Shown: positions 53,753 to 62,614, counted from the stretch's first letter. The stretch: DNA of 64,000 bases from Pseudomonadota bacterium (GCA_023388935.1 JAEWFG010000280.1:1-64000), one strand, 5' to 3'. Made by a program: numbers and translations. Notes: generated from the letters alone by a model not told the origin.

Positions 53753-53766
53753 CTGTTTTGATGTGC

Positions 53767-53805
53767 GTAGCCCGGACTACGCGTTCGCTCCATCCGGGCT
53801 TCAGG
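53767..53805. repeat. Degenerate REP-like palindrome
   Basis: The arms gtagcccgga and tccgggcttc enclose a short loop. It is a shorter, diverged version of the perfect palindrome at 11150-11225. It lies just after the hpnH stop. Confidence 0.55.
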
Positions 53806-53814
53806 TCGTCGTGA

Positions 53815-54975
53815 CTAAGCGGCAGTCGAAGCCTTCCGCGCAGCCTTCTCCTGCGCGGCGAGCGCCTCGTCGCTGCGGATTTCGGAGAGCTTCTTCTGGA
53901 CCTGCTCCGAGAAGATGTACTGCGCCGGACGCTGCTTGGACAGGTCGATCTCGGGCGCCATCGGGCCCGTGGTCTTGACGCCGCGCAGCGACACCCACAG
54001 CGCCTTCAGCGGGTTGTTGAGCGCAGCGGTGGCCGCCGTCGGCTCGTAGCCGCAATGCGCCATGCAGTCGGCGCACTTCTCGTACTTGCCGGTGCCGTAG
54101 GTGTCCCAGTCGGTGGTGTCCATCAGCTCCTTGAAGGTCTTCGCATAGCCTTCACCGAGCAGATAGCAGGGCTTCTGCCATCCGAAGATGTTGCGCGCGG
54201 GCATGCCCCAGGGCGTGCACTCGTATTCCTGGTTGCCGGCCAGGAAGTCGAGGAACAGGCCGGAATGCATGAAGTTCCACTTCTTGCCCTTGCCCATCGC
54301 GAAGACGTCGCGGAACAGCTTCTTGGTCTTGGTGCGGTTGAGGAAGTGCTCCTGGTCCGGCGCGCGCTCATAGGCGTAGCCCGGCGACATCGAGACGCCG
54401 ACACCGAGCTCGACGGTGAGGTCGAGGAATTTCGCGATCTCTTCCGCCGGATGGCCGTCGAAGATGGTGGCGTTGACGTTGACGGTGAAGCCGCGGGCCT
54501 TGGCTGCCTTGATCGCGGACACGGCGCGGTCGAACACGCCCTTCTGCGACACAGCCTTGTCATGATGGTCCCTCAGGCCGTCGAGGTGCACGGAGAAGAA
54601 CAGGTAGGGCGAGGGCTCGAACAGATCGAGCTTCTTCTCGAGCAGCAGCGCGTTGGTGCAGAGCGAGACGAACTTCTTGCGCGCAACGAGGCCGCGCACG
54701 ATCTCGCCGATCTCCTTGTGGATCAGCGGCTCGCCGCCGGGAATGGCGACCATCGGCGCGCCGCATTCGTCCGCGGCGTCCCAGCATTCCTGCGCGGTCA
54801 TGCGGCGGTTGAGGATCGCGTCGGGATAATCGATCTTGCCGCAGCCGACGCAGGCGAGGTTGCAGCGAAACAGAGGCTCCAGCATCAACACGAGCGGATA
54901 GCGCTTGCGACCAAGCAATTTCTGCTTGAGCAAATAGCCGCCGATACGCATTTCCTTGAAGAAGGGTATAGCCAT
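53815..54975 (-). CDS. hpnH: Adenosylhopane synthase HpnH (radical SAM)
   Basis: A 386-residue radical SAM enzyme. The cluster cysteines are C38-x3-C42-x2-C45 (FRCNLACVGCGKIDYP), followed by the SAM-binding GGEP (AIPGGEPLIHKEIG). A C-terminal Cys-rich segment (KYEKCADCMAHCGYEP) may bind a second cluster, SPASM-like. HpnH adds the 5'-deoxyadenosyl group to hopene to form adenosylhopane, the step before HpnG. It is on the minus strand, convergent with hpnG, and lies 35 bp downstream of ispH, with which it is probably co-transcribed. Confidence 0.95.
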   Translation of the reverse strand: MAIPFFKEMRIGGYLLKQKLLGRKRYPLVLMLEPLFRCNLACVGCGKIDYPDAILNRRMTAQECWDAADECGAPMVAIPGGEPLIHKEIGEIVRGLVARKKFVSLCTNALLLEKKLDLFEPSPYLFFSVHLDGLRDHHDKAVSQKGVFDRAVSAIKAAKARGFTVNVNATIFDGHPAEEIAKFLDLTVELGVGVSMSPGYAYERAPDQEHFLNRTKTKKLFRDVFAMGKGKKWNFMHSGLFLDFLAGNQEYECTPWGMPARNIFGWQKPCYLLGEGYAKTFKELMDTTDWDTYGTGKYEKCADCMAHCGYEPTAATAALNNPLKALWVSLRGVKTTGPMAPEIDLSKQRPAQYIFSEQVQKKLSEIRSDEALAAQEKAARKASTAA

Positions 54976-55010
54976 TACAAGTTCTTTCTGGGCTTGGAAT
55001 TCGGGGTGGG

Positions 55011-55937
55011 TCAGCTCGCAGCCAGTTCAGCCGGAAGCCTGAATTCGATGTTTTCCTCGCGGCCCGGCAGCACCGAGACCTTGACCGGTCCGATCCGCCG
55101 CATCGCTTCGATCACGTCATCCACGAGTACCTCCGGCGCCGAGGCGCCGGCCGTGACGCCGACGGTTCTGGCACCCTTCAACCATTCCGGATTGAGCTCG
55201 CTGCCGTCGGCAATCAGATAACTCGCGACGCCGGCCTCGGTGCCGATTTCGCGGAGCCGGTTCGAGTTCGAGCTGTTGGCAGCGCCCACCACCAAGATCA
55301 CGTCGACCAGCTTGCTCAAGTCCCTTACCGCAGATTGGCGGTTCTGTGTCGCATAGCAGATATCCCGGATATCCGGGCCTTGAATATCTGTAAAGCGGGC
55401 CTGAAGGGCCGCAATAATGTCCTTGGTGTCGTCGACCGACAGGGTGGTCTGGGTGATGTAGGCCACTGGCGTATCCGCCTGCAGCGTCAGCGCGTTAACC
55501 TCTTCAACGCTCTGGACCAGCAATATGGGGGCGGGAACCTGGCCCATCGTGCCCTCAACCTCGGGATGGCCGGCGTGGCCGATCAGGATCAGCGTGCGGC
55601 CCTTGCCGATGTAGCGCTTCCCCTGATTGTGAACTTTCGTGACCAGCGGGCAGGTGGCATTGAGCACCGGCAGGTCGCGCACGGCAGCTTCTTCCTCGAC
55701 GCTGCGGGCGACGCCATGGGCGCTGAATACGGTCACCGCCTTCGGCGGCACCTCCGACAGCTCCTCGACGAAGATCGCCCCTTTGTTCTTCAGGCTTTCG
55801 ACCACGTATTTGTTGTGCACGATCTCATGGCGCACGTAGACGGGCGGGCCATACTTCTGCAGGGCCCGTTCCACGATTTCGATCGCACGCACCACGCCCG
55901 CGCAGAAGCCGCGCGGCTGCGCCAGATAAACTTCCAT
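55011..55937 (-). CDS. ispH: 4-hydroxy-3-methylbut-2-enyl diphosphate reductase IspH
   Basis: A 308-residue IspH (LytB). Three cluster cysteines are conserved: C12 (PRGFCAGV), C96 (NATCPLV) and C194 (DICYATQNRQ). His residues of the substrate pocket are in HEIVHNK and HAGHPEVEG. It makes isopentenyl and dimethylallyl diphosphate at the end of the MEP pathway. ATG 55937 starts the conserved MEVYLAQPRGF; an ATG at 55955 would add six residues. It is upstream of hpnH on the same strand, so precursor supply and hopanoid side-chain formation are linked. Confidence 0.95.
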   Translation of the reverse strand: MEVYLAQPRGFCAGVVRAIEIVERALQKYGPPVYVRHEIVHNKYVVESLKNKGAIFVEELSEVPPKAVTVFSAHGVARSVEEEAAVRDLPVLNATCPLVTKVHNQGKRYIGKGRTLILIGHAGHPEVEGTMGQVPAPILLVQSVEEVNALTLQADTPVAYITQTTLSVDDTKDIIAALQARFTDIQGPDIRDICYATQNRQSAVRDLSKLVDVILVVGAANSSNSNRLREIGTEAGVASYLIADGSELNPEWLKGARTVGVTAGASAPEVLVDDVIEAMRRIGPVKVSVLPGREENIEFRLPAELAAS

Positions 55938-56401
55938 TGGACGCCCATCACGCAAGTTGCACCAATCCGCTTACTAGTTCCCGGTAGCACCCCGATACTG
56001 ACCAATGAGTAGCAATATCGGCACCATTGGTTTCGCACACGCGGTAACCGCCCACCCCACTTGGGGTACCGGCGTATGGAGGCACAGCACTTTGTGTCAA
56101 AAAATCGGCAGCAAGGAAAGGTGGAAAGCGCCGCGGGTTCCGCCACAGGAACAGATGGCGGTATTATAGTATATAATTTGGGGTGGGCAATATGACGACA
56201 CTAGTGCTCACCCCTTCGTCACTTTACCGCCTCAACTGCCCGGCTATACCCACTGCCCCGCATGATTTTGCCACGGTCTGTCGCCGTTTACTTCGAACCT
56301 TCTTCCGGCGAGAGCCACCCAAAACAGCAATAGGTTTCGCCCGGGAACTCCGATAGACAGCGGGCGTTTCCGGCAAGCTGTTAACACCAGAAAGAAAAGA
56401 T
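55938..56401. promoter_or_regulatory. Divergent promoter region between ispH-hpnH and hpnN
   Basis: This 464-base region separates the divergent ispH and hpnN genes. A strikingly AT-rich island (gcggtattatagtatataat, about 56158-56177) stands out from the GC-rich surroundings and is a likely promoter or DNA-melting site. It also contains a small ORF on the plus strand from 56192. Two copies of the SD-like gggg tracts are present but no operator is recognised. Confidence 0.45.
56192..56356 (+). CDS. Small ORF in the ispH-hpnN intergenic region (tentative)
   Basis: A 54-codon ORF with ATG 56192 preceded by GGGTGGG. The product begins MTTLVLTPSSLYRLNCPAIP and has a basic end (FFRREPPKTAIGFARELR). 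It has two cysteines and no signal peptide. It lies right after the AT-rich island and 45 bp before hpnN, so it could be a leader peptide or a small regulator. Rare codons (CTA, TTA, ATA) argue for caution. It may be a chance ORF. Confidence 0.28.
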   Translation: MTTLVLTPSSLYRLNCPAIPTAPHDFATVCRRLLRTFFRREPPKTAIGFARELR

Positions 56402-58990
56402 GTGCTGCAAAGCGTAGTCGTTGCCATCGTCAGGGCCTGCACCCGGTTTGCCCCCCTCGTCGTCGTTCTCGGGCTCCTGCTGGCGGTGGGCGCGGGCTTT
56501 TACACGTCCCAGCACTTCTCCATCAACACCGACATCAATTCGCTGATTGCCCAGAACCTTGACTGGCGCCAACGCGACCAGGAGTTCGACCGCGCCTTCG
56601 ACCGCGACGCGACGATCACGGCGGTCGTCGAGGCGAGGACGCCGGAAATGGCGACCGCGGCGGCAGACGCGCTCTTTGCCAAGCTCAAGGACGACAAGAC
56701 CAACTTCCAGTCGATGCAGCAGCTCGGCAGCGGCGAATTCTTCGAGAGGAACGGCCTGCTGTTCCTGCCGACCGAGGAGGTCGCCAAGATCACCGGCCAG
56801 TTCGAGTCCGCAGCGCCGCTGATCGAGATCATGGCGGGCGATCCCTCGATCCGCGGCCTGACCGGCGCGCTGGAGACGGGGCTTGCCGGCGTCAAGCGCG
56901 GTCAGGTCAAGCTCGACAATGCCGAGCGGCCCTTCAACCTGATCTCGAAGACGGTCGAGACCGTCCTCGACAAGGGCAATGCGAGCTTCTCATGGCGCGA
57001 ACTCGTCAGCGACGAGCCGCTGTCGGATTCCGACAAGCGCGCCTTCATCGAGTTCAAGCCGATCCTCGACTACAACGCGCTGGAGCCCGGCAAGGGCGCG
57101 ACCGATGCGATCCGCAAGGCTGCTGCCGATCTCGATTTTGCGACCAAATACCAGGCGAGGGTGCGGCTGACCGGTCCGGTCCCGATCGCGAACGAGGAGT
57201 ACGCGACCGTCCAGGAAGGCGCCGTCGTCAACGGCATCGGCACCGTCCTTGTCGTGCTGCTCATCCTCTGGATGGCGCTGCATTCTGCGAAGATCATCTT
57301 CGCCGTGTTCGTCAATCTCTTCGTCGGGCTCGCGATCACGACCGCCGCCGGTCTTATGATGGTCGGCTCGCTCAATCTCTTGTCGATCGCGTTCGCGGTG
57401 CTGTTCGTCGGTCTCGGGGTCGATTTCGGCATTCAGTACAGCGTCCGATACCGCTCGGAGCGCTACAAGGTCAACGATCTCTCGAACGCGCTGGTGCTCG
57501 CGGCGAAGCGCTCGGCGGTGCCGCTGTCGCTGGCGGCGATGGCAACCGCGGCCGGCTTCCTCTGCTTTATGCCGACCGACTACAAGGGCATCTCGGAACT
57601 CGGCCAGATCGCCGGCGTCGGCATGCTGGTGGCCTTCCTCTCCAGCATCACCGTCCTGCCGGCGCTGCTGAAGTTGTTGAACCCGCCCGGCGAGAAGGAG
57701 CCGGTCGGATACGCCTTCCTGGCGCCGCTCGATCACTTCCTGGAGAAGCACCGCGTGGTGATCGTCGGCGGGACGCTGCTGCTGGCGCTCGCCGGCCTGC
57801 CGCTGCTCTACTTCATGAAGTTCGACTTCAACCCGATGAACCTGCGCAACCCGAACGCTGAGTCGATCGCGACCTTCCTCGATCTGCGCAAGGATCCGAA
57901 CACCGGCGCCAATGCCATCAACGTCATGACCACCTCCGAGGAGCAGGCGAGGCAGGTCGAGGCGAGGCTGGAGAAAGTGCCGGAAGTGCTGCGGGTGATG
58001 TCGCTCGACAGCTTCGTGCCGCAGGATCAGGAACCGAAGCTGAAGCTGATTGCGCAGGGCGCCAAGATGGTAAACCCCGCGCTCAATCCCGACCAGATCG
58101 ACGCGGCGCCGACGGATCAGGAAAACGTCGAGGCGCTGAAATCCTCGGTCGACAATCTGCGCCGGACCGCCGGCGACGCGAAGGGGCCCGGCGCGGTCGC
58201 CTCGCGCCGGCTTGCGGACGCGCTCGAGAAGCTCGCCAATGGCGACGAGGCCATGCGCAACAAGGCGCAGGACGTGTTCGTCACGCCGATGAAGATCGTG
58301 TTCGACCAGCTCAGGAGCGCGATGCAGGCCGAGCCGGTCACCCTGCAGTCACTGCCGCCTGATCTCGTCAGCGCATGGAAGAGCAAGGACGGCATCATCC
58401 GCGTCGAGGCGCTGCCGAAGGGCGATCCGAACGACAACGACACGCTGCGCAAGTTTGCGGCAGCGGTGCTCGCTGCCGAGCCGACCGCGATCGGCGGCCC
58501 GGTCTCGATCCTGAAATCCGGTGACACCGTGGTGAAGGCGTTCATCCACGCCGGCATCTACGCGTTGCTGGTGATCGGCCTGTTGCTGTGGATCACGCTG
58601 CGGCGGTTCGTCGACGTGCTGATGACGCTGGTGCCGCTTCTGGTTGCCGGGGCGGTGACGCTCGAGATCTGCGTGTTGATCGGCCTGCCGCTCAACTTCG
58701 CCAACATCGTCGCATTCCCGCTGCTGCTCGGCGTCGGTGTCGCTTTCAAGATCTATTATGTCGTGGCTTGGCGCTCGGGCAGAACAAATCTGCTCCAGAC
58801 CAGCCTGACGCGTGCGATCTTTTTCAGCGCACTGACGACGGCAACCGCGTTCGGCAGCCTGTGGCTGTCGAGCCATCCGGGCACGTCCAGCATGGGCAAG
58901 CTGCTCGCACTCTCGCTGGTGACGACGCTTGCCGCCGTGCTGCTGTTCCAGCCGGCCCTAATGGGCAAACCCCGCAATCTCAGGGAGTAG
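56402..58990 (+). CDS. hpnN: Hopanoid transporter HpnN (RND/MMPL family)
   Basis: An 862-residue RND exporter. Transmembrane segments: one at residues 15-35 (APLVVVLGLLLAVGAGFYTS), a block at 270-430 (e.g. LVVLLILWMALHSAKIIFAV, LLSIAFAVLFVGLGVDFGIQ) and a C-terminal block (GIYALLVIGLLLWITL onward). Two large periplasmic loops (40-270 and 460-715) are as in HpnN, which delivers hopanoids to the outer membrane in Rhodopseudomonas. GTG 56402 is the start that gives the family N-terminus. Its 3' end overlaps the convergent DUF2147 gene by 33 bp. Confidence 0.93.
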   Translation: MLQSVVVAIVRACTRFAPLVVVLGLLLAVGAGFYTSQHFSINTDINSLIAQNLDWRQRDQEFDRAFDRDATITAVVEARTPEMATAAADALFAKLKDDKTNFQSMQQLGSGEFFERNGLLFLPTEEVAKITGQFESAAPLIEIMAGDPSIRGLTGALETGLAGVKRGQVKLDNAERPFNLISKTVETVLDKGNASFSWRELVSDEPLSDSDKRAFIEFKPILDYNALEPGKGATDAIRKAAADLDFATKYQARVRLTGPVPIANEEYATVQEGAVVNGIGTVLVVLLILWMALHSAKIIFAVFVNLFVGLAITTAAGLMMVGSLNLLSIAFAVLFVGLGVDFGIQYSVRYRSERYKVNDLSNALVLAAKRSAVPLSLAAMATAAGFLCFMPTDYKGISELGQIAGVGMLVAFLSSITVLPALLKLLNPPGEKEPVGYAFLAPLDHFLEKHRVVIVGGTLLLALAGLPLLYFMKFDFNPMNLRNPNAESIATFLDLRKDPNTGANAINVMTTSEEQARQVEARLEKVPEVLRVMSLDSFVPQDQEPKLKLIAQGAKMVNPALNPDQIDAAPTDQENVEALKSSVDNLRRTAGDAKGPGAVASRRLADALEKLANGDEAMRNKAQDVFVTPMKIVFDQLRSAMQAEPVTLQSLPPDLVSAWKSKDGIIRVEALPKGDPNDNDTLRKFAAAVLAAEPTAIGGPVSILKSGDTVVKAFIHAGIYALLVIGLLLWITLRRFVDVLMTLVPLLVAGAVTLEICVLIGLPLNFANIVAFPLLLGVGVAFKIYYVVAWRSGRTNLLQTSLTRAIFFSALTTATAFGSLWLSSHPGTSSMGKLLALSLVTTLAAVLLFQPALMGKPRNLRE

Positions 58991-59596
58991 GCAGATGTCG
59001 CCGACGGGATCGGCGGCGCCCTTCTGACCGGGCTTGGCTGCGCCGGCGGCCTTCGGGCCTGCGGGCGCAGATGCGGTGGCGCCCGTCGTGCCGCCTGCTG
59101 TGCCTTGGGCTTTCGGCGCCGCGCCGGTCGACTTCGGCGCGCCCTTGGCCATGGCGCTGACGGGGCTTGCCGGGATCGGCGGGCCAACGCGGGTCCAGGT
59201 CTCGCCACCGCAGAGGATGCCCATCACGCAACCCTTGATTTCGAGCTGGTCGGCGCCAATCGGCGTGATGGTCGCGCTGTAGAGCTGACCGTCCTTCGCG
59301 TTGTAGACCTGTCCTTCCCACAGATCGACGCCGGGCCTCTTCTTCATGTCGATCAGGGTCGCCATGCCGAGCGTCGGCCTGTTCTGTTTCGAGGCATCCG
59401 GGTTGTTCTCGTCGCGGCCGCCGGGCTGCTTCTCCCAGGAAACCGCGCCCCACATGCTGCCATTGCATTGGGCGACACGGATGTTGGCGACGCCGTCAGC
59501 GACCCGCCAGTCGCCGGTGGGATCGGCGGCGAGTGCGGGTGTCAGGCAGGTGTAACCGCCAGCCAGTATTATTCCGGTGTAAAGGGCTAAACGCAT
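58958..59596 (-). CDS. DUF2147 domain secreted protein
   Basis: A 212-residue protein with a signal peptide (LALYTGIILAGGYTCLTPALA). The DUF2147 domain follows: DPTGDWRVADGVANIRVAQC, WEGQVYNAKDGQLYSATITP and LEIKGCVMGILCGGETWTRV, with conserved cysteines. The C-terminal 70 residues are Ala/Gly/Pro-rich and probably unstructured; the last residues overlap the end of hpnN. ATG 59596 is chosen to start at the signal peptide. Function unknown; it is divergent from hpnO. Confidence 0.85.
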   Translation of the reverse strand: MRLALYTGIILAGGYTCLTPALAADPTGDWRVADGVANIRVAQCNGSMWGAVSWEKQPGGRDENNPDASKQNRPTLGMATLIDMKKRPGVDLWEGQVYNAKDGQLYSATITPIGADQLEIKGCVMGILCGGETWTRVGPPIPASPVSAMAKGAPKSTGAAPKAQGTAGGTTGATASAPAGPKAAGAAKPGQKGAADPVGDICLLPEIAGFAH

Positions 59597-59737
59597 GATA
59601 GTTCCTTGGCAGTGCAACATGGTCTAAAGCTGTGCTTGCGAAGATGGTCCGAAAAAGGGCAAAAGGCCGCACAGACCGTTTTCAGGAACGGTCCGTTTTC
59701 AGTTGACGAGACGGCCCTCAACCGAAGTATGTAGCGG

Positions 59738-61129
59738 ATGCCCAGCCCAAATCCAGACATGTCTCAGCTGTTCGCGGACCGTCAGGCCCAGCGCAGCGCC
59801 CTGCATAATCGGCACCTGAACGAGCAGTTCGTTCGGGTTCTCAAGACGATTGGCTACGATGTCGGCTTCCAGAAGGGCCAGGGGCAGTACCTCTACGACC
59901 GCGATGGCGCGCGCTATCTCGACCTGTTGTCCGGGTTTGGTGTGTTTGCGATCGGGCGCAATCATCCGGTGATGCGCGAGGCGCTCAAGAGCGTGCTCGA
60001 TGCCGACCTGCCCAATCTCGTCCAGTTCGACGTCTCGACGCTCGCCGGCGTGCTCGCCGAGCGGCTGTTGAAATACGTTCCCTACCTCGACAAGGCGTTC
60101 TTCGCCAATTCGGGCGCCGAATGCGTCGAGGCCGCGATCAAGTTCGCCCGCGGCGCCACCGGCCGCCCTGGTATCGTCTATTGCGCCCATGGCTATCACG
60201 GCCTGACCTATGGCGCGTTGTCGCTGACGGGTGATTCCAACTTCCGCACCGGCTTCGAGCCTCTGCTGCCGGGCTGCACCCCGATCCCGTTCAACGATCT
60301 TGCCGCGCTCGAAAAGGCGCTGGCTTCGCGTGAGGTAGCGGCCTTCGTCGTCGAACCGATCCAGGGCAAGGGCGTCAACATGCCCACGGACGAGTTCCTG
60401 CCCGGCGCGGCCGCGCTCTGCAAGAAATACGGTACGCTGTTCGTCGCCGACGAGATCCAGACCGGCATGGGCCGTACCGGCCGCTTCCTCGCTGTCGAGC
60501 ACTGGAACGTCGAGCCCGACATGGTGCTGCTGTCGAAGTCGCTGTCCGGCGGCCACGTGCCGGTCGGCGCCGTGCTGACGCGCAAGAGCATCTTCGACAA
60601 GATCTTCAACCAGATGGACCGAGCAGTGGTGCACGGCTCCACCTTCTCCAAGAACGATCTCGCGATGGCCGCCGGCATCGCCACGCTGGACGTGATGGAG
60701 TCCGAGAAGCTGATCGAGTCCGCCGCCAAGCGCGGCGCCGAGCTGCGCCTGGCGCTGACGCGCATGGTGCCCGGCTACGAGCTGATGAAGGAAGTGCGCG
60801 GCAAGGGCCTGATGATCGGCGTCGAGTTCGGCCCGCCGAAGTCACTGCGGCTGCGGGCCTCGTGGAACGTGCTGGAGACCGCCAACAAGGGCCTGTTCTG
60901 CCAGCTCATCACCGTGCCGCTGTTCAAGGATCACAAGATCCTGACCCAGGTCGCCGGTCACGGCAGCCACACCATCAAACTCCTGCCGCCGCTCACCATC
61001 ACCGAGGAAGACTGCAGCTGGATCGAGCGCGCCTTCGACGACGTCATCGCCGGCAGCCACAAGGTCCCCGGCGCCATCTGGTCGCTCGGCAAGACGCTGG
61101 TGGACAACGCGGTGAGGCGGTCGGCCTGA
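59738..61129 (+). CDS. hpnO: Hopanoid aminotransferase HpnO
   Basis: A 463-residue class III PLP-dependent aminotransferase. The PLP Asp is in LFVADEIQTGMGRTG, and the Schiff-base lysine is K267 in LLSKSLSGGHVPVGA. Other family marks are FFANSGAECVEAAIKFARGA and YCAHGYHGLTYGALS. It matches the HpnO group that converts ribosylhopane to aminobacteriohopanetriol. It stands alone on the plus strand after the DUF2147 gene, close to hpnN. Confidence 0.9.
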   Translation: MPSPNPDMSQLFADRQAQRSALHNRHLNEQFVRVLKTIGYDVGFQKGQGQYLYDRDGARYLDLLSGFGVFAIGRNHPVMREALKSVLDADLPNLVQFDVSTLAGVLAERLLKYVPYLDKAFFANSGAECVEAAIKFARGATGRPGIVYCAHGYHGLTYGALSLTGDSNFRTGFEPLLPGCTPIPFNDLAALEKALASREVAAFVVEPIQGKGVNMPTDEFLPGAAALCKKYGTLFVADEIQTGMGRTGRFLAVEHWNVEPDMVLLSKSLSGGHVPVGAVLTRKSIFDKIFNQMDRAVVHGSTFSKNDLAMAAGIATLDVMESEKLIESAAKRGAELRLALTRMVPGYELMKEVRGKGLMIGVEFGPPKSLRLRASWNVLETANKGLFCQLITVPLFKDHKILTQVAGHGSHTIKLLPPLTITEEDCSWIERAFDDVIAGSHKVPGAIWSLGKTLVDNAVRRSA

Positions 61130-61177
61130 TTTTGCGCCAAGCCTTCTCGGCGATCGTTATTGCCGAGATGACTGAAG

Positions 61178-61942
61178 CTACCCCTCCACATTCGCCTTCA
61201 TCGTCGCCTCGAACTTATCCACGAATTCGGCGAGCTCGTCGGCGCCGATATCGCTGACGGCCCAGAAGTTCAGGCCGCGATTGCTCCAGTGGCGGCAGTT
61301 GAAGCCCTGCATGGTCTCGGTCTTCGGCGCGCGATATTCCGTACTCGATGTCTGCGCCACGAACAGGTTGATCACATGCTGCCGGCGCTTGTAGACGACC
61401 GCGCCGATGGCGCGCGCGTCGACATAATCGAGCCGGCCGCCGACCAGAGTGAAACCCTGCGCGGTGAGGTCGATCACGGGCGGGGCGACGTCGAGCTTGC
61501 CGTTGAACCACGGCTTGACCGTGTGCTGGTCGGTGGAGACCACGTCGATGAGGTGACCGGCCTGAAGCGAACGCAGATGCGCGGAGACGACCTCCGACAG
61601 AATGCGCTGCTGGTCGTCCTGGCGCAGCACGACAGCGACAACGCCGGAGGCGGCAAGGGCTGAGACTGCCGAGCCCATCGCGAAGCCGCGCAGCACGGAG
61701 CGGCGGGTCGGCTGACGCTGCGGTTGCGGCAGCGAGGCCTCGATACGGGCACGCAGGCTCGCCGGCGCGGCATAGCGCAGGTTGGTATCGGCGAGCACGC
61801 GATGCATGTCGCGTTGTGCCGCGAATTCCGCCGCGCAGGCCGGGCAGCTTGTGATATGCGCTTCGACCTCGCGTGCGTGGCCGGCATCCAGCTCGCCATC
61901 GAGCAGCGCGTGAAGCATGATCTTTGCTTCGTCGCAGGTCAT
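61178..61942 (-). CDS. Anti-sigma factor with zinc-finger (zf-HC2) domain
   Basis: A 254-residue protein. The N-terminal H29-x3-C33-x2-C36 (EAHITSCPACAAEF) with an upstream acidic residue is the ZAS/zf-HC2 anti-sigma motif. A single hydrophobic segment (FAMGSAVSALAASGVVAVVL) anchors it, and the C-terminal 140 residues are periplasmic. Its start overlaps the sigma factor stop by 4 bp. It likely holds the ECF sigma factor inactive until a redox or envelope signal arrives. Confidence 0.9.
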   Translation of the reverse strand: MTCDEAKIMLHALLDGELDAGHAREVEAHITSCPACAAEFAAQRDMHRVLADTNLRYAAPASLRARIEASLPQPQRQPTRRSVLRGFAMGSAVSALAASGVVAVVLRQDDQQRILSEVVSAHLRSLQAGHLIDVVSTDQHTVKPWFNGKLDVAPPVIDLTAQGFTLVGGRLDYVDARAIGAVVYKRRQHVINLFVAQTSSTEYRAPKTETMQGFNCRHWSNRGLNFWAVSDIGADELAEFVDKFEATMKANVEG

Positions 61943-62487
61943 CTCACTTGCTCCTCTTCCGCCATCCAGGCCGCGCGCAGCATGGCGCGGGCGCGGGCGA
62001 GGCGGGACATCACGGTGCCGACGGGCGCGCCGACGGTCTCGGCGATTTCACGATAGGACAGGTTGTTGATCTCCCGTAGCACGAATGTTTCCTTGAACGG
62101 TTCGGCGAGCGCGTCGATCAGCTTGCGGATCGCACCGGCATCGCGGCTGCGCAGCACTTCGGTTTCGGGGCTCGCCTCGCTCTCCTGCCACATCGGCGTC
62201 TGTTCGGCGGCGCCGGGTGTGTCCTCGATCGCGCTGTGCGAATGCGCGCGCCGTGCATATTCGGCGTTGCAGACGTTGCGCAGGATCGCGAACAGCCAGG
62301 GTTTCATCGCCGGGCCGCGATAGCTGTCAAAATGCTTCAGTGCGCGCAGATAGCACTCCTGCACCGCATCTTCGGCGTCGGAGGCATCGCGCAGCAGATA
62401 GCGCGCGAGGGTATAGACGTCGTCGAGATAGGGTAGCGCCGCCTCGCGGAAGCGCTGCGCCTTCTGCAAATCGTCGGTACCGGGCAT
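61939..62487 (-). CDS. ECF-type RNA polymerase sigma factor
   Basis: A 182-residue ECF sigma factor. Region 2 is seen in YLDDVYTLARYLLRDASDAE, DAVQECYLRALKHFDSYRG and PWLFAILRNVC; region 4 in LREINNLSYREIAETVGAPV, GTVMSRLARARAML. I chose ATG 62487, preceded by GAGGAG; the open frame runs to 62622. The anti-sigma factor gene overlaps its 3' end. The cupredoxin and metallophosphoesterase genes upstream on the same strand are probably in its regulon. Confidence 0.92.
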   Translation of the reverse strand: MPGTDDLQKAQRFREAALPYLDDVYTLARYLLRDASDAEDAVQECYLRALKHFDSYRGPAMKPWLFAILRNVCNAEYARRAHSHSAIEDTPGAAEQTPMWQESEASPETEVLRSRDAGAIRKLIDALAEPFKETFVLREINNLSYREIAETVGAPVGTVMSRLARARAMLRAAWMAEEEQVR

Positions 62488-62614
62488 CGCTCCTCGCTTT
62501 GCCTCTTGTTCCGTTCGCTGCTTCGTTTCGTCCCTATGCGTGACCGAAGGTGCACGAGCCCGGCCGGCGTGGGACCACCGGCCGGGCAAGACGTTGATGC
62601 CTTGGTTCGAGACG

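Noticed and set aside
53459..53761. Plus- and minus-strand ORFs running through the MITE-like element into the duplicated hpnG end
   Set aside because: They arise from joining the element to the hpnG fragment; no ribosome site and no independent domain.
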